Positions 1 to 10,001 of a stretch of 64,000 nucleotides of DNA are shown piece by piece (position 1 is the first letter of the stretch; every line of letters begins with the position of its first letter). This stretch comes from Actinernus sp. WN-2022 (lineage: Eukaryota; Cnidaria; Anthozoa; Actiniaria; Actinernidae). The stretch is taken from contig JAOWCC010000577.1 in assembly GCA_030867875.1 (NCBI GenBank), positions 2,000,660 through 2,064,659 of the forward strand, written 5' to 3'. The translations under genes were made by a program, and so were the position numbers. A model generated the notes under the pieces. It worked only from the letters and a program-made list of their open reading frames with translations. It was not told the DNA's origin and did no database searches.

Positions 1-900
1 GTGCAGAATGTCGTGCGATGTGTGATGTTGACTCGTAGACATCCTCGGGGGCTGTTAGGCATGTTTGTGGAATTGTTTCTTGGAATTCAGCATGTGTTTC
101 TAAAGCCTTTGCTCCTTTGACCACTACACACAATTCCTGTAAAGGTCCCTTTTTTTTCTTCCCTTATTTTCTTCTCTATTATTATACTTGTAACTCATGC
201 TTTGTAAATATATCCTGTAAATAGTGTAAAAATGGTTAGAATCAATAATAACATAAAGCAGCCACTCGCTACGGGGAATCCCCTGTAACGATAAACAAAA
301 TCTCAAAACTATGTTTTTAATTTAAATGTCAATCGTTTAATTTTTAACGGCAAAACAACGACAGCCACATATAGGGACCTTCACAATTATGGATATTATA
401 ATGCAATGAATAATAAATCATTAGTTTAATTCGCGGCTAATAATTGCTGTTACTCTCTTTATACAACTAAAAAACAGTTAGAAATACACTGAATTGATTT
501 TGATTGCGTTTGGCGACGAAATTATACCCAGTGCAAATTGTTTTTGAAAGGAAACTGATTCTATTTCACAGATTCAACGGAGTGACGAAGGAACGAATCA
601 GTCATAAATTAATATTATGACACGAGAAAGGGGTTCGGGTATTGTCTAGGGATTGGCTGGTAATATTTTAGCAATGATTGGGAAAGATGATTCATTCTAC
701 GTCAGTCAGTCAGTTCTAGACTATTTTCATTTTTTTTCTTGAATGTATCTTTCTATGGTTTATTTATACGTGTTCTCGTCCCCGGAGGTTCAGTGCATTA
801 GTCGGGGAATTCGTTTCCACGTATTTTGTGGCCACCTTTAAAGAGTGTGATTTAGTGGTTTCTAACTCGTGGATGCACGCATGCGCATGCGCAGAAACGA
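1..900. other. No gene seen
   Basis: AT-rich intergenic DNA. Short frames here lack family features. At 873-893 is an alternating purine-pyrimidine tract (TGCACGCATGCGCATGCGC). Confidence 0.5.
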
Positions 901-1069
901 GTTATCAGGGTTAGGGGGATGTTCATATCCGAATGTTGTATCCTTTTCCGAAGATGTATATTAGCAAAATGTTAGCTCGTACCATGTTCGGAATATGAGA
1001 ACTCCTGGTGTGCATGTTCAGGATATGAGATTTTAATGGCTAACTTCGCTTCATATTACTGGCAGGTGG

Positions 1070-1377
1070 CTCAATCCTGGACAAACATGGTATTGGGTCC
1101 CTATCAATCACGATGACGTAATCGGTCACGTGATTTTAAATATATGTTCATATCTTCCTTATTTCTAATGCCAGACAACTCAAACTTGGACAGGCATGGT
1201 AATGGGTCCCCATAAATCACTTAGTGGCGATGACGTAATCGGTCACGTGATTTTAAGTTCATGCACATATCTCCCTCATTTCTAATGCCAGGCAGCTCAA
1301 ACTTGGACAGGCATGGCACGGGGTACCCACGATTCGCAAGTGGTGATCACCTAACGATGACGTCATCGGTCACTTTT
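1070..1377. repeat. Tandem repeat, three copies of about 110-118 bp
   Basis: Copies start near 1,070, 1,179 and 1,297, each opening with CTCAAWCYTGGACA and containing CGATGACGTMATCGGTCACG. The third is partial. Each carries a CRE-like TGACGTMA site, and the first two also have a CACGTG E-box. A block at 921-1,010 recurs at about 1,380-1,450 (CCGAATGTTGTATCC) and flanks the array. Confidence 0.75.
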
Positions 1378-2039
1378 AGGGTTTTCATTTCCGAATGTTG
1401 TATCCTTTTCCGAAGATGTATGTTAGTTCGTACCATGTTCGGAATATGAGACTTTATCCTGCGCATGTGCCTAACTGTAGACGAATAATTTCTAGATATT
1501 TAAATGGTGGCGGCCAGTGCCTACACAAAAAATCATGATTTCAATTTTTTCCGGGGGGCCATGCCCCCTCTAGATGGCTCCCTAACTTCGCTCGGTTGCT
1601 CGTGCCTATACTAAAACGGGACCCTGTCTACACCCCTGGCGGCTGCTCACGATGTTGAGTCAATGAAGTCTTGAGAAGACTATGAGGCATAGTAGACACA
1701 AGCGTTCAACTTTTCAGAAGGGGTGCATGGTTATATCAGATTTGTGATCTTGGACGTGAATGATGAATTATCGATCTATGCGACGGTAGTGTGAAACTTT
1801 TCAGAAGGAGTGCGTGGACGGGATGGACGTGGTGCAGTTGTGTTCGATGATTTGTCGATCTAGCTACGCGACGGTAAGCAATTGTAGATTTATAGAAAGC
1901 ATGAAGAAAGCATTCTTGCTAAATTCCAATTCGATCTGTGGATTAGCCGGGCCCTGGCTTTGATCAGCCCCTATGGTTGTTTCAGGTCTCGTTAGAAATT
2001 CATAGAGTAGAGTAGATAGAGTTTAATAATTTATATTTT

Positions 2040-2490
2040 GTGAGTTATTTATCTTGTGAGCGAGGGTTGAACCCTTTACTCGTCAGGGTGAAAACAATTC
2101 GAGCCACGTTAACTAACATCGGAATGAAAACTCTTACAAAGCGAAGGAAACACAAGCGAAACGCGATCTTGAAATCGACGGCCGTCTTTGGTCGGTGTGA
2201 CTGGTATTACCGACGATTACCGATGTTCTACAGACGTCTGCTATCACATGCATCTCTATTTTTCCATAAGGGCTTAGTTGGCATCCAGATGCCACCTGAT
2301 TTTGTTCTTTCGACTAGACCAAGTAGATTCCATAGTCATACTTATCGGCAGGTTCAATAGTTACTTATATTTTGTTTCTTTCCTAGAGTTACTAGAGACT
2401 GGAATATTTTGTCGCCAGACACAGTGAATGCTATCTCACTGCCTATCTTTAAAGCCGCTGCCGCACATCTTAAGCGCCTGTAAAGACTTC
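2040..2490 (+). pseudogene. LINE reverse-transcriptase C-terminal tail
   Basis: The plus-strand frame ends RPSRFHSHTYRQVQ, then after one stop reads RVTRDWNILSPDTVNAISLPIF. This is the usual C-terminal tail of CR1/jockey-type LINE proteins (shape SFFPRTIRDWN-LP). The stop and upstream decay mark it as a relic. Confidence 0.55.
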
Positions 2491-3237
2491 TTGGCCCAAT
2501 ATTTATTTATTTATTTACTTAATTATTATTGTTGTTATTACTCATATCAAAATCATTGCACACAGAAGAAGACTTTTGGTATTGGTCATCGCTTTGAAGT
2601 AAATGCGATTTTATTTGGGAGAGATAACAATTTCAGTCGCATTACAAGTTTATAATGTGGCTTACCTGTTGATACCGGAACTAAACGAAGGAGAATTAAT
2701 CTCCAAAATCTCTACTACTGTAGATCCCGCCATACTAAAGGTCACACAAGAAAAATAGTACGAAATGGAAATTTAACAGCGATTTGAGCTACTCTAAACT
2801 CGAGAAACCTCGATGATCTATACATCAAAATGCTGGAAACTTATTGTCCTATTTGAATTCAGCGGTAACAAGTCAGTTCACACATGCGTACTCAAGCTAA
2901 ACCCAGGTTTTCTCTGCTCGGTAGTTCCTAAAGCAGTAACGCCTTGTAAAAATTAACTTCACTCGCGAAAGCAAACTCAAATTTGTTCAGTTGAAATCTT
3001 AACATAATCACTCCAAACAGTTACTAGTTGCAGATTAGATTTGAAGGTAAGAAGAAGACATAAATCATTTTATTTGTTTTATAAGGTAAAATAGCTCCCC
3101 AAACCATGTATTTTCGAGTGAGATGACTTGGCCGATACCAGAATTGAGTAACTGGATATCGATGTGTAGGCTTTTCTATCTATATCTACATTTATGATCT
3201 GCAGAGCCATAAGCATCACGCAGACTTATATTTAACA

Positions 3238-3422
3238 AATAGAACAGGGTTTGCTGTGTTCTGTACTCTGACAAAAACACGACTGGAGCTGTAGAACATG
3301 AAAAAAGGGTACAGCAATCACGAGCCGCGCAGCGGCGAGTGATTTCTGTAGCTTTTTGAATGTTCTACAGCTTCAGGAGTGTTTTTGTCAGAGTACAGAA
3401 CACAGCAAACCCTGTTCTATTT
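3238..3422. repeat. Inverted repeat H1 with CGAG/GNA apex
   Basis: Arms of about 61 bp (3,238-3,298 and 3,361-3,422) match at all but a few bases. The apex at 3,321-3,339 reads CGAG-CCGC-GCA-GCGG-CGAG. There are no coding features. It resembles a foldback element; see the finding on the shared apex. Confidence 0.9.
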
Positions 3423-3933
3423 GCTTTATTTAATAGATTTTTACGAGCCGAAACGTACCGATCAAAATGTTATTTTCCATGCTTGGTTGAGCAGCTGACG
3501 TGATCAATTGACGTGCTCATTTGACAAGTTATTTTGATTACTAGCGTGATTGGCTAAGACGCAATGAAAGACTTACAAGAATGCCTCTGATTGGTTAAAA
3601 TGTGACAGATGTCCGACTCTTGACACTTAACTGATTCCGATCTAAATAAAGATCAGTTCGAAGAAGTTTGAATGAAATGGCTATAAAAAGAAGCATAATT
3701 CGATATAAAAAAGCCGACAAATATCATTCTTTACGGACAAAATGTGCAAGCTAAGTCAGTTCAGTGTTTTTAGCGAGAATCTGCCCTGTTGAAGCCACAC
3801 TGCTGAACGTATACCTGGACTGTGTTTATTGAACACGAGTTGAACAAACTTCCAGACCCTACAAAGCTGGTAGAAAGAGAAGCCACATCCACAGAAAACG
3901 AATTTGTAGCTGCAGCTTGACCTGAGGATGGGT

Positions 3934-5000
3934 TCAGACTGGATGTGTGGTGTTCAGGTGGCTCTGAAGCCTGCCCGGTAGCTGATCCCGTTTCGAGAGC
4001 ATTGGAGCACGAGTGAAGCTGTTCAGTGGTACGGGACGACGGTTGTAGTTCTTGATGCTTTGCTCATTTCGGTGACCAGATATATTCATTATGTGCCGAC
4101 TAGGAACTTGTGCATCTGACCAGAGTGTTATTGCTGTGGCTCTGACACAATGGTTTGTGTAGATTTTGGACAAAGCAGCATCTTTGGAAATTTCTTTCAT
4201 CATGCTTGTCAGCTTGTTGATGCCGAGCGGCTTGTTGTCGTACCAGATGGGATCAGTATTCGACCACTTTTTCTTTGGATACTGAAAAAAGGCATTGCAG
4301 ATTTCATTTCTCTTTGAAAGACAGAGCTTAAGGCAGCTTACTCCATCAATTCTGATGTGGTGTACATTCGTCCGTATTTCTCAAAGCTCTCTACGTCTGC
4401 CGTACCACCGGGATGGTTTTTGGTGGCTTCATCGTGTGTCATGGTAACATATTCCCGGTCCTCATCATCTCTGTTGAAAATAAAACTGTCTGCTTTGAGC
4501 TCTCTCAATCCTTCACGACCTCTGCGGTACCAGTACAGCATAATGTGGAACCAAACATTCCTTAGGAGCCCAAGAGGAGTGATTCCTCTCATCACATTAC
4601 TGGACCTCAGTTTCAGTATATCTCCGGACTCGAGAACTGGCTTATGCAAAACATTTTCTTTCCCATCCATTTTTTGCACTTTTATCTTGGAGTTTAACAT
4701 CTGGTTTGACGGCTGAAAATCAGGATTTTTGGTGAACTTTAGACCTCTGTTCAGTGGAGGTTGTTTAAATGGCGCTCGATGCCGTTTCTGACGCTGAGCA
4801 AAGACGATCGGCCATAGCACTGGCCATCTTTGGTTCTCGCCTCGGCATAGAATTTGCGAAGCTGACCATCAAGTTCGCTGTTTGCCATTTCGTGGAGCTA
4901 TTTTTTGTTTCCTCTGGTAGCACACCAATCTGTAAAAATGCCCTTGTTAAACCAATGGCAAAGGTAGGGAAACACAGTAGTTTGAAAAAGATGTAAAATG
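3934..5000 (-). pseudogene. Crypton-type tyrosine recombinase (DUF3504-like), C-terminal and core parts, frameshifted
   Basis: Minus-strand pieces in three frames assemble into a tyrosine-recombinase protein. At 4,860-4,910 there is an N-terminal SAM-like DNA-binding helix region (LRKFYAEAR). At 4,338-4,770 comes the first half of the catalytic domain, with LGLLRNVWF then RRGREGLREL carrying the first catalytic Arg. At 3,934-4,330 comes the second half, with the H-x-x-R box (NHCVRATAIT), the GH motif (ISGHRNEQ) and the candidate Tyr nucleophile (IKNYNR). The frame shifts near 4,770 and again near 4,335, so it is inactive. The domain matches the Crypton-derived DUF3504 family found in QRICH1/ZMYM/KIAA1958-type genes. 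The N-terminal exon lies beyond the PLE insertion, at 7,083-7,255. Confidence 0.75.
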
Positions 5001-5051
5001 TAAGTAGAATGAAGAATAACCAATACGACGTAGAATTATACGGATTTAATG

Positions 5052-5096
5052 TAGCACAATATTTCGACTAGCCATACTAGTCTTCATCAGGTGCTA
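5052..5096 (-). ncRNA. Hammerhead ribozyme, PLE 1 3' region
   Basis: The minus strand carries TAGCAC, then CTGATGA, a stem-II hairpin (GACTAG-tatgg-CTAGTC), GAAA, TATT and GTGCTA. TAGCAC and GTGCTA pair as stem I, and the invariant core CUGANGA...GAAA is complete. Stem III is reduced to about one A-U pair, as described for minimal PLE-associated hammerheads. One extra A lies between the core and stem II. Cleavage is expected 5' of GTGCTA. It is the mirror of the copy at 6,866-6,910. Confidence 0.75.
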
Positions 5097-5195
5097 AGGA
5101 ACTTTTACAATGTGACTTGACAATATATAATGGTAAAACGGAAATGACGTAAAAAACATAATATGATAACGAAAGATAACTAACGGTGTGACTGA

Positions 5196-6335
5196 TTAGT
5201 AGGTCTCGTCGCGTTTGTTAAGGCCATTGGGTTCAAGAGTGTTAGCACGTGTTATGAGATAAGCTTCTTTAGCTTTGCGAATAGCATCACGAGAAGAGAA
5301 AATATGTTCTAAAGGAATTAAAAGGATATTAGATGCAGAGTGGTCAGGGTTAGATAGAAAATGTTCAGATGCAGTGGTGGGTTTGGATTTACTGGAAGGT
5401 TTGTCAACTGTCCTACGATGTTCGTTGAAGCGGTCTTTAAGTCTACGTTTGGTTTCACCAATGTACTGTTTGTTACATTTAGTACATTGAATCATGTAGA
5501 TGACGTTTTTAGTGTTGCAGTCCATGTGTGTGGTAATGGTTCTGGTTTCACCCGTAGAAGTAAAAGTATATTGGGTGCAGTTATCAGAAATGTAAGGGCA
5601 AGTTAAACAGTTTTGTCCACAACGAAAAGAACCTGGATTGTTGTTGGAAGCAGTGTTGGAGTTATCTGAAGGTAGTTTGGATTTGACTAGCAAATCACGT
5701 AGATTGGACGAACGTCGGAAGGCTACAAAAGGGCGTTGGGGGAAAATAGTTTTGCAACGCACGGAGGAATGTAGAAGATCAAAATGTTTCTCAAAGATAG
5801 GAAAGATAGATGGAAGTGACGGATTATAGGTGACTATAAAGGGAATACGGTGAGAGGAATTAGATTTCTGTTTAGGTTGTAGAGCAAGATTACGAGGGAT
5901 ATCGGCAGCGCGTTTAGTTTGTTTAGTGAGTAAATCACGGCTGTAACCTCGTTTAAGGAGATAGGAGATGAGTTCAGAGGTACGGTTTTTAAAAGCTTCA
6001 TTAGTGGAACAAATTCGTCTGAGACGGAGAGCTAAGCTGAAAGGAATGGCTTTTTTAGTATGACTAGGATGACAAGATGAAAAAAGCAGATGCTGATGTT
6101 TATCGGTGGGTTTACAATAAAGGTCAGTTTCAATGACTCCATTATTAAGGGATACATTGACATCGAGAAACGGGACATTACTAGAAGAGTGAAAACTGGT
6201 AAATTTGATAGTAGGATGAATATTATTAAGATAATCGATGAAAGTTTTGAGGTTATCCGGACCTTCCGTCCAGACCATAAAAATATCATCGATATATCTA
6301 AGCCAAGAATAGGGAGTGAAAGGGGCTTTGTTCAA
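5196..6335 (-). CDS. Penelope-like reverse transcriptase (C-terminal part) fused to GIY-YIG endonuclease
   Basis: 379 codons without a stop. It begins inside the RT palm with the catalytic YIDDIFMVW motif, so the first 200-300 residues of a normal PLE RT are missing. FLDVNVSL and YCKPTDKHQ follow, typical of the PLE RT after the active site, then a thumb region. Next is a Cys-rich linker (RCGQNCLTCPY). The GIY-YIG nuclease follows, with VIYMIQC as the GIY strand, KQYIGETKRRLKDRFNEH carrying YIG, the conserved Arg and the His, and a downstream catalytic Glu (SEHFL or the later EAYLI). It ends NKRDETY. A PLE uses the nuclease to nick the target and the RT to copy RNA at the nick. No upstream ATG or RT fingers are present, so the copy is 5'-truncated and dead on its own, although the remaining frame is intact and suggests recent insertion. 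Confidence 0.88.
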   Translation of the reverse strand: MNKAPFTPYSWLRYIDDIFMVWTEGPDNLKTFIDYLNNIHPTIKFTSFHSSSNVPFLDVNVSLNNGVIETDLYCKPTDKHQHLLFSSCHPSHTKKAIPFSLALRLRRICSTNEAFKNRTSELISYLLKRGYSRDLLTKQTKRAADIPRNLALQPKQKSNSSHRIPFIVTYNPSLPSIFPIFEKHFDLLHSSVRCKTIFPQRPFVAFRRSSNLRDLLVKSKLPSDNSNTASNNNPGSFRCGQNCLTCPYISDNCTQYTFTSTGETRTITTHMDCNTKNVIYMIQCTKCNKQYIGETKRRLKDRFNEHRRTVDKPSSKSKPTTASEHFLSNPDHSASNILLIPLEHIFSSRDAIRKAKEAYLITRANTLEPNGLNKRDETY

Positions 6336-6436
6336 AGCATTGGCTTCAAAACTGTTTAACTTGCCCTTACATTTCTGATAACTGCACCCAATATACTTTT
6401 ACTTCTACGGGTGAAACCAGAACCATTACCACACAC

Positions 6437-6766
6437 ATGGACTGCAACACTAAAAACGTCATCTACATGATTCAATGTACTAAATGTAACAAACAGTACA
6501 TTGGTGAAACCAAACGTAGACTTAAAGACCGCTTCAACGAACATCGTAGGACAGTTGACAAACCTTCCAGTAAATCCAAACCCACCACTGCATCTGAACA
6601 TTTTCTATCTAACCCTGACCACTCTGCATCTAATATCCTTTTAATTCCTTTAGAACATATTTTCTCTTCTCGTGATGCTATTCGCAAAGCTAAAGAAGCT
6701 TATCTCATAACACGTGCTAACACTCTTGAACCCAATGGCCTTAACAAACGCGACGAGACCTACTAA
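6437..6766 (+). pseudogene. Inverted partial copy of the PLE 1 GIY-YIG domain
   Basis: A plus-strand frame of 109 residues, identical to the last 109 residues of the minus-strand protein at 5,196-6,335. It begins at the MDCNTKNVIYM segment and holds only the nuclease. It is part of the inverted 3' copy at the element 5' side, not a separate gene. Confidence 0.85.
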
Positions 6767-6865
6767 TCAGTCACACCGTTAGTTATCTTTCGTTATCATA
6801 TTATGTTTTTTACGTCATTTCCGTTTTACCATTATATATTGTCAAGTCACATTGTAAAAGTTCCT

Positions 6866-6910
6866 TAGCACCTGATGAAGACTAGTATGGCTAGTCGAAA
6901 TATTGTGCTA
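6866..6910 (+). ncRNA. Hammerhead ribozyme in the inverted PLE 1 arm
   Basis: The same motif as at 5,052-5,096, now on the plus strand: stem I TAGCAC/GTGCTA, core CTGATGA (6,872-6,878), stem II GACTAG/CTAGTC, and GAAA (6,897-6,900). The two ribozymes therefore face each other across the element. Confidence 0.75.
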
Positions 6911-7082
6911 CATTAAATCCGTATAATTCTACGTCGTATTGGTTATTCTTCATTCTACTTATTTCTTAATCTGCGAACCATTTAGATCATTGTTTGATCC
7001 GACGTATACCAGTGGAGTGTTGTTCGTGGTCGCTCATTTATAAACTTTTACAGTAAAATGTAACTATTAATAATTATTACGT

Positions 7083-7255
7083 AGCGTCAAGCTCCTTGTC
7101 GTTGAGCACAGCGAATCTGTTTTGTCGATGTTCCTCCTCTTTTTTATCCCACTCATTCGGCTTGGTTACTTCATCAACTAAGTCTATAAGCTCTTTGTCG
7201 ATGTCATCTTGGAAAATGTCTTCAAAGTCTAGGGCAAAATTTGGCATTTCCTCCA
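7083..7255 (-). pseudogene. Acidic N-terminal exon of the same Crypton-type recombinase
   Basis: A 57-58-residue minus-strand frame starts with MEEMPNFALDFEDIFQDD, is strongly acidic and ends LNDKELDA. It then meets ACGTAATAA, where GT could be a splice donor. Acidic leaders ending in NRFA-type motifs precede the SAM-like domain in Crypton-derived recombinases, and the strand and order fit the pieces at 3,934-5,000. The two parts are now separated by the PLE at about 4,999-6,963 and about 120 bp of other sequence. Linkage to the downstream pieces is inferred. Confidence 0.55.
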
Positions 7256-7458
7256 TTTTGACACGAAATTTTTAGCCGAAAACTTTTCCATGTCTCTATA
7301 ATTTCACAAACCAATCAGATCGCGTGTTACTCCTTTCTGTCTCTATACTCTCACAAACACATGGTTTTCGACCAATCAGAGAGCGCGTTAGTAACTATCT
7401 ATTATATAAATATATATAAAGGTGAATATATACATTAAGTATACAGAGAGAAAAATAA

Positions 7459-7529
7459 GCCCTGAGTGGGATTAGAACCCACGGCCTCAGTACACTAGTC
7501 CGATGCGTTAACCACTACACCACCAGGAC
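7459..7529 (-). tRNA. tRNA-Thr(AGU)-like sequence, probably a SINE head
   Basis: On the minus strand a 71-nt cloverleaf can be drawn. The 7-bp acceptor (GTCCTGG with TCAGGGC) uses G-U pairs. An A-box-like D arm reads TGTAGTGGTTAACGC. The anticodon loop CTAGTGT places AGT as anticodon, and a perfect B box/T arm reads TGGGTTCTAATCCCA. The anticodon stem is imperfect and there is no evident terminator, so a tRNA-derived SINE promoter or pseudogene is likelier than a working tRNA. It abuts the broken end of the BEL/Pao element. Confidence 0.55.
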
Positions 7530-7689
7530 GACCACGCTGGAAACGCAGCCGACTTTGGGTTTTTGTGGTACTGTGAGTTTTCCCAGGCATTTTCTCTTTC
7601 GGATTCGGGACGGGAAAGCCCATAACTTCCGAAGTAAGCTTTCAACCTAAGGATCATTATTGTAGCGGCTTGAGGCCCTGCTGACTCCG

Positions 7690-8910
7690 GTACCTTATCG
7701 TCCCATCCGATATTATCCTTACATAACTGTTGGAGAATCTGCTTGCCCTTCAGTATAAATGGCGCTACCATTCCAAGGGGGTTAAAGATTGAGCTGACGG
7801 TAGAGAGAATGGACCGTCTTGTCAGCCGGTCCTTCAACTCAACTCTGAACTGAAACTCGTCGGACTCTACGCACCACTGAACGCCTAATACTCTTTCCAC
7901 AGGAAGCATGTTGTGAATGCCTTTTGCACGCTGTTCGACTGGGAGAGCTTCAATGACCTCCTTGTTATTGCTGAGGAATTTATGCAGGTTGGATCCACCC
8001 TTCTGGCACATTGCCTTCGTCTGGGTTATGAGCTCGTTCGCTTCTTGTGCTGTTGGCGCAGACTTGAGCCCGTCATCCACATAGAAATCGTGCCTGATGA
8101 AGTCGGCGGCTTCACTCCCAAATTCGTGCTGGTTGTCGTCGTTTAAGCACCCTGGAGAGGAACCTGCTCCAAAAAGATGGACTGTCATGCGGTATTCAAC
8201 GAGGCGTTTGCTTGTATCGCCGTCATCCCACCTGAGGAATCTGAGAAGATTTCGATGCTCGGGTATTACCTTTACTTGGCGAAACATGCCTTCTATATCA
8301 CATGTGAAAGCCACATGTTCCTTGCCAAAACGACAGAGTATCCCAGTGAAGTTATTGGTGAGATCTGGGCCTTGGAGGAGACTTTCCCTTGAACTCTGCG
8401 CTGGCGTCGAAAACCACTCTAATTTCCCCCCGGTTTCTTGGGGTGATAGACCCCGTGGTGTGGGATGTACCATACTTGACCGTTATCCACAGGTATCTCT
8501 TCCTCGGGAACCTTCTCAGCAAAGCTCTTCTCGATCACGTCCTTGATGAAGTCCTGGTAGTGCTCGCGGTATTTCGTGTCTGCGTTAAGTCTCCGCTTAA
8601 GACCGTCAAGGCGCCGAACCGCTACTACTCTGTTATTAGGAAGCTGAACTTGGTCATTCTTTAAGGGTAAGGGTAGCTCGTAATGTCCGTCTTCCCTGTA
8701 ACGTATGCCGTTCTCAAGCTTACTTAAGAATTTCTTCTCGTCACGCGATAGCCATGGCCTTCTCGTTTGCTCTACCGTTAGCCTCGCTAAAATATTGCTC
8801 GAACATACGCAATACCTGAGCTGGGCTGATGATTTCTTTAACCTGAGTTCTGAAGGCGAAACGACATGTTCCCCTATCCGAATTGTATTCATCGTTACTC
8901 TTATTCGCAT
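7690..8910 (-). pseudogene. Pao-type reverse transcriptase, truncated
   Basis: Two minus-strand frames (8,910-8,419 and 8,473-7,508) overlap and together read from the protease-RT junction through most of the RT. Recognisable are HHGVYHPKKPG just before the fingers, CDIEGMFRQV (first catalytic Asp), YRMTVHLFGAGSSPGC, and the active site FYVDDGL. HxxKFLSN and the VLGVQW motif follow, then the connection region with NPLGMVAPFILKGKQILQ. BEL/Pao RTs carry YVDDG here. A frameshift lies near 8,450. The frame leaves recognisable Pao sequence at about 7,685 and runs by chance through unrelated DNA into the tRNA-like sequence. Confidence 0.8.
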
Positions 8911-9460
8911 CGACGTTTCCTACCACACCCCAGCCTAGCGCTGTCTTCTGCGCGTATGGATTGTCTTCTCGGCCTGGGATTACTTCGCGCGGTTTGATCG
9001 CTCGGGTGCAATTCGTTCCCATAACGAGGCCAACCTCGATGTTTTCTCTGTATGGCATCAACTCGCCCGCTATTTGCTGTAGGTGAGGCCATTCGCGCGC
9101 TGTCTCTGGTCTTGGAATTTGGTTGCGTCTAGCTGGTATAAACGCGCCTGGGAGAGCGATCTCGGTGGTGTCATTTACACCGCGGACGATCAAACCACTG
9201 ACCTTCTTGCAACTTATCACCCTCTCCGCCAAAACCGTCGACAGCCTTAGATGCATGCTGGGTCCGGTTGCGGACAGCTTCTCTAAGATTGAGTCCTTCA
9301 CAAAACATGCGTCTGATTGGTCCTCTAACAGCACGTAGACGAGAACTCGTTTTTCTGGGTGGTCGGTGTGGTGCAGCCAGACCGGAACTATGAGAGTATT
9401 CGGGCACTCTTCGTGACTGCCAACATGCTCGATACAGTGCGATGTTGACGACCCGATGTT
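8741..9460 (-). pseudogene. Pao retrotransposon aspartic protease (peptidase A17-like)
   Basis: The minus-strand frame contains LLEDQSDACFV, where D-x-S is the expected A17 protease active-site motif. ALPGAFIPARRNQIPRPET and GLVMGTNCTRAIKP follow, typical of the protease-to-RT linker in Pao elements (the LIG-type strand is changed to VMG). It matures Gag-Pol in intact elements. The segment continues out of frame into the RT. Confidence 0.72.
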
Positions 9461-9539
9461 TTCCTGTGATTTGGACTCGTTCTTCTCGCGCGTTTTAAAC
9501 TCCGGCTTCCGGGGAACATATGAATCGTCGTGCAGCGAC

Positions 9540-9874
9540 GTTGGGTGCGGACCCTTGCATGTCTCACATGTCTTCTTCTTGCGACAGTCTCTATTCTTAT
9601 GGCCCCATCTTAGGCATCCAAGACATCGACCTTTCGTTCACACAAAGACCTTTCGTTCTACTTGCGGTAATTTGAGGTATTGGGCGCAAGATTCTAGCAT
9701 GTGCGCTTCCTTACACAAGGGACAGGAGAGCGCTCCTTTCTTCGTCTCGTCATCGGCTGTACTCGTTGCGATAACTCCGGCATTTCTCACGGGGTTAGGT
9801 CTGTTACAGGTTCTCTGCTTAGCATCCGAGCTGGACTTGTTCTCCTCGCTTCTAAGCGTTCGATACGAGATCAC
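9540..9874 (-). pseudogene. Gag zinc-knuckle region of the BEL/Pao element
   Basis: Minus-strand translation gives three closely spaced Cys/His clusters: CPLCKEAHMLESC, CLGCLRWGHKNRDC and CETCKGPHPTSLH. BEL/Pao gag proteins have such multiple CCHC-like knuckles at the C terminus that bind element RNA. The clusters fall in two frames, so a frameshift near 9,640 is needed to join them. Confidence 0.72.
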
Positions 9875-10001
9875 CGAGTTACAAGCTATGCGCGCTTCTT
9901 TCTGTAGTAAGTTGCAAAACTCGGAAAAGGGAGGATAGCTAGGATCTCCGTCATTGTGCGTTATCGTGGTATGTTTAGCCTTATCGCCCGATATCCAAAA
10001 A

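Larger units (their letters stand above)
4999..6963 (-). mobile_element. Penelope-like element 1, 5'-truncated, with an inverted copy of its own 3' end
   Basis: The minus-strand body runs from about 6,360 down to 4,999 and encodes a truncated reverse transcriptase plus GIY-YIG nuclease. Bases 6,361-6,963 repeat 4,999-5,601 in reverse complement with essentially no visible differences: the partial GIY-YIG frame at 6,437-6,766 gives the same residues as its mirror. The two arms are separated by 760 bp of single-copy coding sequence. Both arms end at the same point, a run reading CATTCTACTTA, which marks the element 3' terminus. Each arm contains a hammerhead ribozyme. Confidence 0.85.

Noticed and set aside
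4357..4996. Plus-strand frames at 4,357-4,716 and 4,769-4,996
   Set aside because: Antisense of the recombinase pieces, which carry the recognisable motifs.
5275..5829. Plus-strand frames within PLE 1
   Set aside because: Antisense of the RT/GIY-YIG gene.
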